A stretch of DNA of 20,364 nt from Coptodactyla brooksi (taxonomy: Eukaryota > Arthropoda > Insecta > Coleoptera > Scarabaeidae), in NCBI GenBank assembly GCA_033557675.1, contig JAWQRM010000699.1:1-20364 (forward strand), in the 5' to 3' direction. The position numbers and the translations under genes are program-made. Below are positions 1 through 8,439 of this stretch, piece by piece (position 1 is the stretch's first letter; each line of letters begins with the position of its first letter). The notes under the pieces were generated by a model that made no database searches, was not told the DNA's origin, and saw nothing but the letters and a program-made list of their open reading frames with translations.

Positions 1-450
1 GTAGTTTTCTTTGACAGTTTCTTTGACGATTATATTTATTTCTTCTATTTTCGATATATTTTTTCGTATGAGAAACAATAACATCTATCATGGCAATGTC
101 AACGATCTTCAAAAAGGCTTCACTTTCGTTATTTACATTCTGTGACACCTTAGTGGGACCGTGAGTAATTTTTATAATATTTTTTTGCAGAATCTTCTTT
201 TTCTTTACTAATGGCGCTTTCGCCCATTTAGATACTTTATCCTTTCCTACGAAGTACTCCCCCATATCTTCGCCACGTTCATTATCACCACTGTCACTTT
301 CTTGTTCAGAATCAGTCTGATGTTCACAGTCAGTTTCATGCAGTTCTTCATCGCTCAGGACACCATCAGATTCAATGAATATTTCGTCCATCACTTCATC
401 ATCTTGTTCCTCATCATCGGACAATAGTGCAAAATAATTTACTTCGCAAA
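1..450 (-). CDS. piggyBac-like transposase, N-terminal fragment (truncated by window edge)
   Basis: Reading the minus strand from about 450 down to 1 gives roughly 150 codons without a stop, continuing past the left edge. The protein starts with a very acidic stretch (SDDEEQDDEVMDE, then LSDEELHETD). The piggyBac signature EYFVGKDKVSKW follows, then a basic patch, and then the start of the transposase core (FLKIVDIAMIDVIVSHTKKYIE). This order is known for piggyBac/PGBD transposases, which cut and paste at TTAA sites using a DDD catalytic domain. The catalytic domain would lie outside the window. No in-frame ATG lies upstream of the acidic stretch; the first in-frame methionine is inside it. 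A GTAAGT...TTCTTAG segment at 486-451 could be a 36-nt intron, but it is itself open in frame back to a stop at 509-511. Family assignment is secure; whether the copy is live is not. Confidence 0.8.
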
Positions 451-508
451 CTAAGAACAAAATATGAGAAGATTCGACATACTTACATATTTCAACGTTT
501 TTTTCAGA

Positions 509-1003
509 TTACAAGAATAAAATAACAATAGTAACCACAATAATTCAAAATATTTCAATAACAAAATAATTCACAATAAAATAAACCGACTATTTCATAC
601 AGGAGATATATTGAGAATGGGGTAAGGTGCCTGCGTACGGAACGAAGGGCTCAAATAAAAAGTGAATAAATTTCCCGTCATAAATACCCAAACAAATGCA
701 CTTCAATCATAAAATAAATCCTTTTTCGCAAGTCAAGCAAGAATTGCCGAAGAAATATTTTTTTTAATAATCCGCTAACCCTAACTTTTCCTCCAGGAAA
801 AAAAATATTCGATCGATTTTTTTTGTATGATTTGCACAAAATTAATTATCGCCTTAAAACCAGGACTGGTGTGCTTTTTTGCCAAAAATCGATATGCTTT
901 TTAAGCGCTTTTTCCTGCATTTTTAATGCTTTTTATTCCGGGCTCTACTAATAATTAAGTACAAAATTATTAATCTGCCAGTTAGTTTTGGAGATAATGG
1001 CAT
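509..1003. other. AT-rich spacer, nothing recognised
   Basis: This is AT-rich sequence with runs of A and T and no long open frame. If the piggyBac element is complete, its 5' terminal repeat should lie in this stretch, but no CCC-flanked TTAA end could be identified. Confidence 0.5.
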
Positions 1004-2260
1004 CTAAAACTGTTTATCCATTGAAATACCATTGGGGGCATCAAAACTGGCTCCCCTTAAGATTCTCTCTGTTATGAGATACCAAATTCTATATTTTATG
1101 GGGTCACTTGCTTTGGTAACATACAAATCACTGCCCCAACAAAAGAACTCATTTAATCCTAACATAATCCCATTTGAGATCCATAGGATCCGCGTACGGG
1201 CGAAAAGGAACGTAGTACATGCACAACACAATAAGTAATTTACTGGCTAGACCACGTTCCTAATATATCTTCATCCCTTCTCGTGCCCCCTCTCGCGCTT
1301 TCGTTCCCCGGGGGTGGCTTTTGCACGGAGCGATATAGGGGAGGAGGTCCAGACGCCAGATTGCGCCTCCAAGCATATTTTCGATCCGGGTCGGCCTCCT
1401 TCGATGCCGTTGACGACAAAGTAATACGTCACCAAATCGAATCCGATGCGGGATTGCATCGGATTTATATTGGATTTTTTTTGGAGCCTTATTTGATCTC
1501 GCCTTGTCGGGTAGAGTATGCGCGCGTACTAAGGTTAGTGGGGCCCCCCGGGGGGGTGCAATACTGGATGCGAACGTGTCGGATACTTGTCGGAACACGT
1601 CTTGCTTGTCGCGTTCGTAATTTATTATGTAAATTCGCGAAATATCGTACTTTTGCCAGTCGTATCTCGATTTCTATCGTTCGCGCTAAAATTTACGGTC
1701 GTCCGGCGCCTATTAACCATTATTTTTCCTCGTATAAATCACCGCCACCTTTTACTTAGCCATTACGATAATCCGATAAGTCCCAACCTCATAACAAACG
1801 CGCGCGTGACAATTTATAGTGGCGGGGGTCAGAAAATTTTTCCACCGATTTATCTGACCCGCGCTGTAAATCTTTCAGGTTTTAAGTTTTTCATTAGCAT
1901 CAGCGGCAGCCTGGAGATCGCCCGATAAGGGGAATTAATGGCGCGAAGAGATTGGGGGGGACACTGTTCCTTCGGGGACTTGGCGCGCTTGTAATTGAAT
2001 CGAGAAAATGCATGTCGCGCCGGTCGCTGTAGCGTTCTTGCTCCGGAGGACTTCAGGCGGCTTCAGGGCGAGTGTGTTAGATTGGATGAGTGTGGTGCAG
2101 CGAGCGCGGGATAATTATTTTCACGTTTCGGAGCCGCTGGACCGTTACAGGATAAATGGGCGGGCGTTTTTCGTTGAGAAAATAGAAGGCAATTAGTTTC
2201 GAAAGGAGGAAATTGAACGATTGTTCAGCAGTTTTTCAGGAGAGGAAGCAAGAAACTCAA
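1004..2260. other. GC-richer block without a convincing gene
   Basis: Composition changes near 1190: CpG-containing and G/C-run segments alternate with AT-rich ones up to about 2200. Several open frames of 60-158 codons exist on both strands. They overlap each other, have mixed composition, and show no recognisable motif. They are best explained by scarce stop codons in GC-rich sequence. The block could be ancient unique non-coding DNA or a CpG island near a gene outside the window; neither can be shown from the sequence. Confidence 0.4.
1440..1465. repeat. Perfect hairpin, 10-bp arms
   Basis: AATCCGATGC at 1440-1449 is the exact reverse complement of GCATCGGATT at 1456-1465, with a 6-nt loop. 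No T-run follows, and eukaryotic context makes a terminator reading irrelevant. Function unknown. Confidence 0.6.
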
Positions 2261-2321
2261 AAACTTCTTTGCGCAATAATGACGGCTTCCTAAGCGAGCT
2301 ACACCACCCAAAAATCATTAT

Positions 2322-2360
2322 TTATTCATCAATATTAAGTTTTCCCCTGAAATAAGAACG
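2322..2360 (-). pseudogene. Mariner-like transposase C-terminal tail (relic 1)
   Basis: Read on the minus strand, a short frame ends SYFRGKLNIDE followed by a stop. It resembles the extreme C-terminus of mariner-like transposases, in which a GDYFEG-type motif is followed by a short polar tail. The same ending (KLNI, then Y or D, then E, then stop) occurs at 3251-3319. Upstream sequence is replaced by an LTR-like repeat, so only the tail remains. The family call rests on a short motif plus the second copy and could be wrong. Confidence 0.35.
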
Positions 2361-2536
2361 AGGTACTTTTATTATCTTCGATGCAGGGGCTGTACTAAGA
2401 CTACATTATGAATACTGAATTCTGAATCAACTATGAAGACATTATGAATGAACTACACTTAACCTAACGGCGCTGATATACTAATTATTGCGGTGACTGA
2501 GCTGCTAGCTCAGCACCTTTCGGTGGGTCACGGTTA
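2356..2536 (-). repeat. LTR-like dispersed repeat, copy 1
   Basis: This is a minus-oriented copy of a family also seen at 3790-4048, 8026-8099, 8440-8622 and 9698-9940. The shared core reads GTGACCCAGCGAAAGGTGC, then a stem-loop (here 2492-2517, arms GGTG/CACC and CTGAGCT/AGCTCAG), then a TTAGTATAT...GTTAGGTTAA stretch. Beyond the core it shares CAGAATTCAG and GTACCTCGT only with the copy at 3790-4048, so these two form a subfamily. Confidence 0.65.
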
Positions 2537-2595
2537 ACACATCTTGTAAAATTAATAGTAACATCTCACTATTGATTGTACAACATTCTTAAGAA

Positions 2596-2740
2596 TTTTA
2601 GGGGTACGTTGTACGTAGATTAAGTAAAATGTAGTCACCACTACGCCAAAATTTGTAGAGAGGATGCTCGACGCACGTTTCGCTAACCAAGTTAGCATTA
2701 TCAGGAGCTAACTTGGTTATTGCATTCACACATATTAAAG
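2596..2740 (-). mobile_element. Penelope-like element terminal fragment (piece 1)
   Basis: Read on the minus strand, a hammerhead-like motif (2666-2708) is followed by TTTTGGCGTAGTGGTGAC and an AT-rich tail. The GTAGTGGTGAC section recurs at 5048-5070 (TTTGGTGTAGTGGTGAC) and, diverged, at 10940-10975 on the minus strand. Penelope-like elements are known to carry small hammerhead ribozymes in their terminal repeats, which is why that family is proposed. No reverse transcriptase or GIY-YIG domain of the element is visible here. Confidence 0.5.
2666..2708 (-). ncRNA. Hammerhead-ribozyme-like motif, probably inactive
   Basis: On the minus strand the order is: stem I strand GCTC, core CTGATAA, stem II GCTAAC-TTG-GTTAGC (six perfect pairs), core GAAA, a minimal stem III CGTGCG, then TC at the cleavage position, and the closing stem I strand GAGC, which pairs perfectly with GCTC. 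This is the type I hammerhead layout with a tiny stem III known from Penelope-like retroelements. The conserved core is CTGATGA; here its G8 is A, a catalytic position, so this copy is expected to be crippled. Four stem I pairs, six stem II pairs and both cores in the right order make chance unlikely. Confidence 0.6.
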
Positions 2741-3240
2741 CAGTCATCTCATAAAAACTATAACAACAATAACAAATTGTATAGATAAACAACTAACATA
2801 ACATTGTGAACTTTACAAAACCTTCCCTGATTTGGTTAAGTGGTAACCATTGATTAACTTTGTGTATTGGATTAAACCACAATTATGGAAGAGTTAAAAA
2901 ATACATTTTGTGAGTGGTACATGAAAATATCTTTAATGTAGATGATGGTCATTATAAGAAATTATTGATTGAGAAACTTTGTCCATCGATAAAAAAAGTA
3001 TCAGATTCGAATAACTTTCTTATGCTATTTATAATAATATACTAATATTTCGTGCTTACATCTTATAGATAAACTATAAAAATTAATGTTATATCGAATA
3101 CAAAAATAAGAATAATAAGAGCACGAAAATAAACATTGTTAGAATTGGCATTTATGTCTAAATATTCCGCGGAAATATCAGATGATACTGATTTATTCCT
3201 GAAATTCAACTCGCTCGCAAAAATTATTCATTATTCAAAA
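2741..3240. other. AT-rich spacer, nothing recognised
   Basis: AT-rich sequence with only short open frames. No motif, structured repeat or element end was identified between the Penelope-like piece and the second mariner-like tail. Confidence 0.5.
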
Positions 3241-3250
3241 TTATTCATTT

Positions 3251-3319
3251 TTATTCATAAATATTAAGTTTGCCCCCTTCAATGTAGTCTCCAAAAGTTA
3301 TAATATACTTTTGCATCGT
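3251..3319 (-). pseudogene. Mariner-like transposase C-terminal tail (relic 2)
   Basis: The minus strand reads QKYIITFGDYIEGGKLNIYE and then a stop. The GDYIEG motif followed by a short tail is the usual ending of mariner-type DDE/D transposases. The frame is broken upstream by a stop at 3320-3322, although a neighbouring frame stays open for about 30 codons, which suggests a frameshift. The catalytic residues are absent. The tail matches relic 1 at 2322-2360, so two insertions or a duplication of the same family are present. Confidence 0.45.
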
Positions 3320-3364
3320 CAGTTATGATCAGTTTCGGTATAAATTTTTCATTGTTCTTGTGGT

Positions 3365-3600
3365 AAATAAGACCTTTACGGGGGGCTTTCATTGGGCCAC
3401 TCCTTTAAGTTGTACTTCCTGGTTCCATCTTCCTATGTGCCCAGTAGTCTCAGTCTTTGGACTATGGTGAACCTGACCAAGTTCTCTCCTCCTACGGCTT
3501 CTGTTGTTTTCTTATTCATTAATGTACTGGGTTCACCATGTCGTTTTAATATTGTTTTGTTTTTCGGCTTATGCTCTTGTGTTCTATCATCTCCGGTGAG
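3365..3600 (-). pseudogene. Non-LTR retrotransposon ORF2 C-terminal relic
   Basis: The minus strand carries LVRFTIVQRLRLLGT, then a stop, then RKYNLKEWPNESPP. Insect non-LTR elements of the endonuclease/reverse-transcriptase type typically end with a motif of the form RF-x-QRLRWLGH-x-RM followed by a W-x-P and R/G/P-rich tail. The match is to that region just after the reverse transcriptase. The expected GH..RM appears as GHIGRW in the next frame, so a one-base frameshift and stop have broken it. The plus-strand 74-codon frame over the same bases is a shadow. Confidence 0.55.
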
Positions 3601-3789
3601 CTTTGTTCCATGCTAATATTCGCTCACTTATTCCTGCTTAATATTTATTATTTTCTGTTTTGGTTTGGTGATCAATAATAATATTTGGCTGACTGTTTTT
3701 AATTTGTTTTATTCAGCTAACCGGTATCAGCACCGATATTGAGGTATTGTTTTATGAACAGTTTAAGTTATGCTTTATTAAAACTATTT

Positions 3790-4048
3790 AGAATATTTTG
3801 TTATCGTGTGATGGATCACACCATAACAAAATATAATAATAATAAACACACACAGTTATTAGTAGGTCAGTAGGACAGTAAACAATAAACGCTAACCATG
3901 ACCCAGCGAAAGATGCTGAGGCAGCAGCTTAGTCACCTTAATAAGTAGCATAAAAGCGGCGCTAGGTTAATAATAGATTATTTATTATTCAGAATGTATT
4001 CAGAATTCAGACACTCATCGAAGACAGTAAAAAGTACCTCGTCCCAAA
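3790..4048 (+). repeat. LTR-like dispersed repeat, copy 2
   Basis: This plus-oriented member of the LTR-like family shares AATAAACACACACAG, TTAGTAGGTC, AACAATAAACGCTAACC and GACCCAGCGAAA with the other copies. Its family hairpin is at 3912-3937. A second AT-only stem (AATAATA...TTATTATT) follows just before a TATTCA ending. The outer part (CAGAATTCAG to GTACCTCGTC) is shared only with copy 1. A large 20-bp hairpin sits at its left end. Confidence 0.65.
3793..3834. repeat. 20-bp hairpin with 2-nt loop
   Basis: The arms 3793-3812 and 3815-3834 pair at 19 of 20 positions (one C/C mismatch) around a GG loop; the outer 12 bp are ATATTTTGTTAT and its complement. It lies where other family copies read GTGTGGTGGATCGAGTGC without pairing, so the palindrome is specific to this copy. 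Confidence 0.75.
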
Positions 4049-4380
4049 AGACCAACCACAAAAAGTTTACTTCAATGGTCCAAACTTGTTTAATATGAAT
4101 TTTATGCAATGACAACTTCAAAATTTATAAGACAACGCAAAAAGTTTTAAGAAATAAACTTTTTTTGATTTTGTCAAAGATCAGACGAACTGCTTTAATT
4201 TTTGTATAGCATCTGCAGCTCAGTAATTAGCAGTAAATCCTTAAAGAATTGCAAAGTTTTCTGCCTCAGATAAACTCCATAATAAACCGGGACATAGACA
4301 GGATAAAGTTACTTGTAAGGTTGAAACCTATCTATATTCTCAGGGAGCAGATGCCTTTAATATTTAGTTTAGTTAACTAA
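4049..4380. other. AT-rich spacer, nothing recognised
   Basis: No open frame, hairpin or recognisable element piece was found between LTR-like copy 2 and the next Penelope-like fragment. Confidence 0.5.
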
Positions 4381-4383
4381 ATT

Positions 4384-4470
4384 GAAGTTGAGGGTTTGGA
4401 ACCTTTGGTTTCGTAACAAAGTAAAACAACGTTTTGGTAACCAAGTTTGCATCATCAGGAGTGATGAAAG
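4384..4470 (-). mobile_element. Penelope-like element terminal fragment (piece 2), decayed hammerhead core
   Basis: On the minus strand CTGATGA (4458-4452) is followed by a damaged stem II (GCAAAC-TTG-GTTACC, where only about half the positions pair), AAAA instead of GAAA, and then TTTGTTACGAAACC and CAAACCCTCAACTT. The last two blocks match 5085-5120 on the plus strand, so pieces 2 and 3 lie as inverted copies about 600 bp apart. The G8 that is lost in piece 1 is kept here, while the GAAA is lost. Confidence 0.5.
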
Positions 4471-4479
4471 AGTCCACCA

Positions 4480-5040
4480 CTCTTTGATAGAATATATATA
4501 GTCTTAGTAACTAAATCGAAGGATTTTAAGTTTATTCCATTGTTAAAGCAAAATTTAATGCAGATTCTTAAAGCAGGGATAAGACGTATTGAAGTTAACA
4601 TTTTTTTCAACAAATCCCCTTAGAATTGTAAGGGTATACCTAAGATATTTTATAGAATTACGAAGTTCATACTATTTATAGTCAAGTGTGATCTTCAATA
4701 AAGAACTACTATTATCATACTATAGCTAACCTGAATGAAAAAGAATAACAAATTCTTTTGGTTTTTTTCAGGAACAAAAGCTATAAAATTTGTAATCAAA
4801 TTAAAAGCAAAAGTGTAGATCATAAGAGATTAACTTTATTCTAAAGATTGCTTCTTCAAATTATCCAAACAACAAAAATTACTACAATTGGACTTGTCCT
4901 TCCTTTATTGTTTTTCAGAAAAAGACACAGCAACATAAAATAGTTTTCTTTATGCTATTAGATTAGGTTAGTAGGTGCAGACATTTGGTTTCTTCGAAAA
5001 GTCTTCGAAAAAGTTTAAATTATTTCTAAATTTTGTAAAA
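4480..5040. other. AT-rich spacer with one short dispersed repeat
   Basis: No gene is visible. A 26-nt block at 4929-4954 (starting AGCAACATAAAATAG) recurs with one mismatch at 15267-15292, which marks a short interspersed relic of an unnamed family. Confidence 0.45.
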
Positions 5041-5045
5041 GTTGC

Positions 5046-5122
5046 TCTTCAACATTTGGTGTAGTGGTGACTTCGTTTTTTACTTTGTTACAAAGTCAAA
5101 GGTTTCAAACCCTCAACTTTAT
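5046..5122 (+). mobile_element. Penelope-like element terminal fragment (piece 3)
   Basis: The plus strand reads TTTGGTGTAGTGGTGAC, TTTACTTTGTTACAAAG and TTTCAAACCCTCAACTT in order. The first block matches piece 1 (2596-2740, minus) and the last two match piece 2 (4384-4470, minus), so it bridges the two and supports one family. No hammerhead core survives upstream of it. Confidence 0.5.
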
Positions 5123-5582
5123 TGAACAAAACTGTCTCCTTAGATCTGTTAATAAAGTGATTACTGATAATAATTTTCAAATGAATATTTTCCATTTATA
5201 TTTTAAAAGCACATTTGTATGGACGAGTCATTATTACTGTGGAAATAATGCTTATTATGGAAACCATATATACCACCAAAAAAAAGTCGATTCCGAATGA
5301 CTTCTACATGTGATTGTCTATTAGAAAAACTGTGAAAACTTCATGTTTTCTCTTTATATCTTTTTATATCATATTTTACCTAAAATTAGGATTTTATATA
5401 ATTGCATATAATTGATTTTTATGTACTATTATAATTTTACAAGAAATATTTCTAATACTGAATCGTTTTTAACAGATTATTTAAATGTGTAAGTTCGTTA
5501 TACGTGCATGAATTTTCTGCTTGTGTCTGCAAGTTTTTTTTGAAAGGTGAGTCAGAAAAAGAAAACGGGGAAAGAAGAAAAA

Positions 5583-5835
5583 ACCTATTTTTTACCTGAA
5601 ATGAAAACGTATGTGAAGCAAAAAGGTCTAGATTTCAAAGTTTTATTACTTGTTGACAACGCACCAGGTACATCCGTATACGAAAAATTTTTTCTCCAAC
5701 CAATGCAACAAGCATTATGAAGCCACTAGTCAAGGTATAATTGCAATTTTTAAATTTATATTGAATAGATTAGAAAATAAGTCAAGGGCAGTAAATGAAA
5801 TTAGAAAATCTTTTCTGTCTTGGAATGCCTTCTAG
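5583..5835 (+). pseudogene. pogo/Tigger-like (DDE_1) transposase relic
   Basis: Two frames joined by a frameshift near 5715 give the C-terminal half of a DDE_1 (Tc1/pogo, jerky-like) catalytic domain. The first frame reads FLPEMKTYVKQKGLDFKV, then LLLVDNAPG, which contains the second catalytic aspartate. It then jumps to FFLQPMQQAL and a stop at 5718-5720. The second frame resumes with SQGIIAIFKFILNRL and ends in a stop at 5833-5835. In the family the last block reads QPMDQGII, so the third catalytic aspartate has become Q. The His-Pro after NAPG and about 20 residues between the blocks are missing. It is clearly inactive. The 5' half of the gene, including the DNA-binding domains, is not seen upstream. 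Confidence 0.85.
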
Positions 5836-7490
5836 AAAAATGCTTTATTTCTCTAAAACATGGCATTATGAGTGATAGATAGACGCGAGCGAGAAGCGCA
5901 CCACATGTTGAGTTGTGAATTGTCGTAACTTGTTTAGCAGCGATCGACGGAGCCGCATTGTGGAACAGTTATAGAACGCGTGCAGAACAGAACATGTTAA
6001 TTGTTAAATAGTTTTTTCTTTCGAAAATGCAAACGAATTCCTAACTAACACCTAGATTTAATCAAAGAATTCTAACATTACTTTAACTGTATTAGAAAAG
6101 GCCACAAAATCGTATGTCCCCTCCAACCTACAAAACAAGCAAACTATTTCTTAACACAAATATTGTTATTTGTTCACACAACGCCTACTAAGTCAACTTG
6201 AAGGTACAAAATAACGATCCTATTAAATACAGCTTCCAGTGTCAAAGAGGTTGTCTCTTAGAGACACTCCCAACGACAACAGGTCACCAACAGAAATCTT
6301 CGGGGACATTAAGGTCGCCATAGACTGATAGAGATAAATCGGTAGTCACTTTGTGCGGTGAGCCAAACAAGCCGTTCATCAAATTGATGGTGTGTGGACC
6401 ACCGAAACCGGAACGACGGAAAACAAGGCACGCGCGATTAAAACCCTTATCTCCACGGTTCGGCGATCATCGACTTTATTATTGCCGCCAGAAACTTACT
6501 TTTATGGTTAATAAAATTTTTAACGTCGCCGAAAAAAAAATCAATGCCCCTATTAAAAATATCATAAATTCCCGATAAACTACCACTAAAATAGTTGACC
6601 GAAAACTAGTTTCCAAATTTATCCCCGAACACAAAGAATGTTTTAACGACGCCACGAGCGCGCGCGCTTCGTTAATAAACAGTAAATTCGCGAGGGTTTT
6701 AATTAAAATTATTTCCGAATTACCGTATTCAAAAAAAAACAAATAATGTTTTATGGGAATTTATATTTGGGAATTCTATTAAATGCGGACCGGATCGCCG
6801 AAGAAATAAATTGGGGTACGGCCGAGTGGACTCATTATTGTTTTACGGCCGGAATCCACTCTAGTTAATTAAAGGGACGTAACAACAAAAAGAAACGATA
6901 GATGGCAGTATTCACAGACTAATCGACCCGTTTATTGTCAGCGTATGGGGCCCTGCCGTAATAATGCGCCATTTCCTCTCGAGACGGCCCTGGTTTCTTT
7001 ATGGCCCATTGAATAATAACATCCTGATATTATTTAATTCCGAATGATCATAAGTCGTTTGGGTTTACTAACCGAAATACAATGGCCACGTTCTACTTCG
7101 TCGGTCGCCGTTTTTACGCGCCGTTTGCCGCTCCACAGGGCGTAGCTTTAATGATAATAACCGGGGGCAATTGTGTAAAATTGCTTCTGTAGCGCACTTA
7201 ATGTCCTATGAGTTATCTGAGCTAGAAATTATACAATTCGAGATGGAAGTCGATGGGGAGATGGGCATTTTGATATATATTATTACATTTTTGGATTGTA
7301 CGTAACATTCTAGACAGATTTCGTGAAGCGTTTTTGAGATATTCAATTTTTTATGTCAAAAATCACGTTTGCTGCAGGCCCTAAAATAACTATGAATTTT
7401 TTTCCTATAAGGAAGCCTTTATTGTTTAATTTGGGTTGGTTTCCCTGTTGAAAATGACCTACTTTAATAGATATTTTACAAAATGTTGAT
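5836..7490. other. Mixed-composition spacer, no gene recognised
   Basis: From about 5880 the sequence becomes richer in CpG and in motifs such as GCGCGCGC and CGGCCG, alternating with AT-rich stretches. Frames at 6351-6578 (plus) and 6479-6742 (minus) overlap and lack any protein motif. The block resembles unique, slowly decaying host DNA rather than a mobile element, but no conserved exon or RNA could be shown. Confidence 0.4.
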
Positions 7491-7571
7491 AAATATTAGA
7501 ACATTATCAAAAGCCACCACGAAAAAAATTATTTTTTTTTCTTTTTTTATTTTAAAAATTTTTTTTCTGGA

Positions 7572-7884
7572 TATTCTGGCAATTGGGAACGGTGTTGAGA
7601 AATGATTTATCCGGCACAGCCGTAATGGACGCTGGAACCAAACTCGCAGCCTCTGTCCAAAAAATCGCGGTGTGATCCGCCAGTCCAACTTTGGAAAACA
7701 AAGGCGTGATATTTCCCCCAACCAGTGCATCGAAATAATTAAATTTAGTGGTGACAATTGTAAAGAAACGGAATTGTTTCTTTACAATTACGAAAATTGT
7801 AAAGAAGAAATTCCCGACACAAGGAAACGAAAACGATTAGGAGGAACCTCGCGAGCAACAAAAAATAAAGAACAAAAACGCTGA
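7572..7884 (+). pseudogene. Unrecognised element ORF, copy A (broken)
   Basis: The frame reads ILAIGNGVEK, a TGA stop, then FIRHSRNGRWNQ, IRQSNFGKQRRDISPNQ, EIIKFSGDNCKETE and a lysine/arginine-rich C-terminus, ending at 7884. An inverted copy at 10087-10400 has the same protein without the internal stop. Protein-level conservation between copies, including a clean 3-nt difference (YENC against YKENC), suggests it was once coding. The family was not recognised. It sits upstream of an LTR-like repeat in the same orientation, so it could be the 3' end of an LTR retrotransposon internal region. This is inference. Confidence 0.45.
7756..7789. repeat. Perfect 14-bp hairpin inside element ORF
   Basis: AATTGTAAAGAAAC at 7756-7769 pairs exactly with 7776-7789 around a 6-nt loop. 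The inverted copy B keeps 13 bp of it at 10173-10206. It lies within the shared open frame, and a third AATTGTAAAG follows directly. Confidence 0.7.
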
Positions 7885-8025
7885 AACAGTAAGTAATAAT
7901 CACCCAATTAAAAAGAAAATCCAAACCTCTAGCCTACAGGTGTAGGCCAAACCAAATGAAAAATGAAACCGTCACAAAATATTAATTCGTAATTCAAATG
8001 CTTTTCAATGTAGTCATTCGCAAAT

Positions 8026-8099
8026 GATGGTAGTGTGGTGGATCGAGTGCAAGGTTAGGCCTCGATAAACACACACAGTGACCATGACCCAGCGAAAAA
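8026..8099 (+). repeat. LTR-like dispersed repeat, copy 3 (truncated)
   Basis: It starts TGATGGTAGTGTGGTGGATC and runs through AAGGTTAGGCCTCGATAAAC to GACCCAGCGAAA. There it stops abruptly, before the family hairpin, at the junction with a foreign segment. A block of about 40 nt present in copy 5 (CATTAGTAGGTC to CGCTAACC) is missing, as it also is in copy 4. Confidence 0.65.
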
Positions 8100-8106
8100 G
8101 GTAACG

Positions 8107-8438
8107 GGGAAAAGGTGCCGCGTTCTCGTGAACCAGATCACCCTGTATATGCAGTCGCGGAATACATAGAAAATACCTCTTTCCAAGAGAAACAAGTCAC
8201 ATATATTAACAAAATACAAAAAAGTACACAATCAAAATCCACACAATCAAAGTAAGTTAATAACAATTTTAATAAAAGTAACCTTTCCTTAAATGCAATT
8301 CCTGTAATAACTTTAGCCGTGTTGCCGATAGATGTCGATCTCTACCTGAACGTCGCAAAGGATACGTTCCAAAATAGGATCACCCTTGCGGTAATGTCTA
8401 ACAAAACAAATGTCAAAATATGTAAAGAAGCTAAAAGT
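8107..8438 (+). repeat. Segment duplicated at 11431-11779, trapped between LTR-like repeats
   Basis: From GGGAAAAGGTGCCGCG to ATATGTAAAGAAGC this matches 11431-11779 almost throughout. Relative to that copy it lacks 29 nt at a GTC/GTC microhomology (CAGTC joined to GCGG) and has about 14 extra nt near 8240. It is flanked on the left by truncated LTR-like copy 3 and on the right by LTR-like copy 4, both in plus orientation. The frame containing DVDLYLNVAKDTFQN is open in both copies. Confidence 0.75.
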
Positions 8439-8439
8439 A

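Noticed and set aside
1283..1759. 158-codon plus-strand open frame
   Set aside because: Lies in GC-rich sequence, is overlapped by minus frames of similar length, has no motif, and contains a hairpin and G/C runs.
3392..3616. 74-codon plus-strand frame with hydrophobic product
   Set aside because: Shadow of the minus-strand non-LTR retrotransposon relic.
6351..6742. Overlapping 75- and 87-codon frames on opposite strands
   Set aside because: No motif, no partner copy, and neither has more support than the other.
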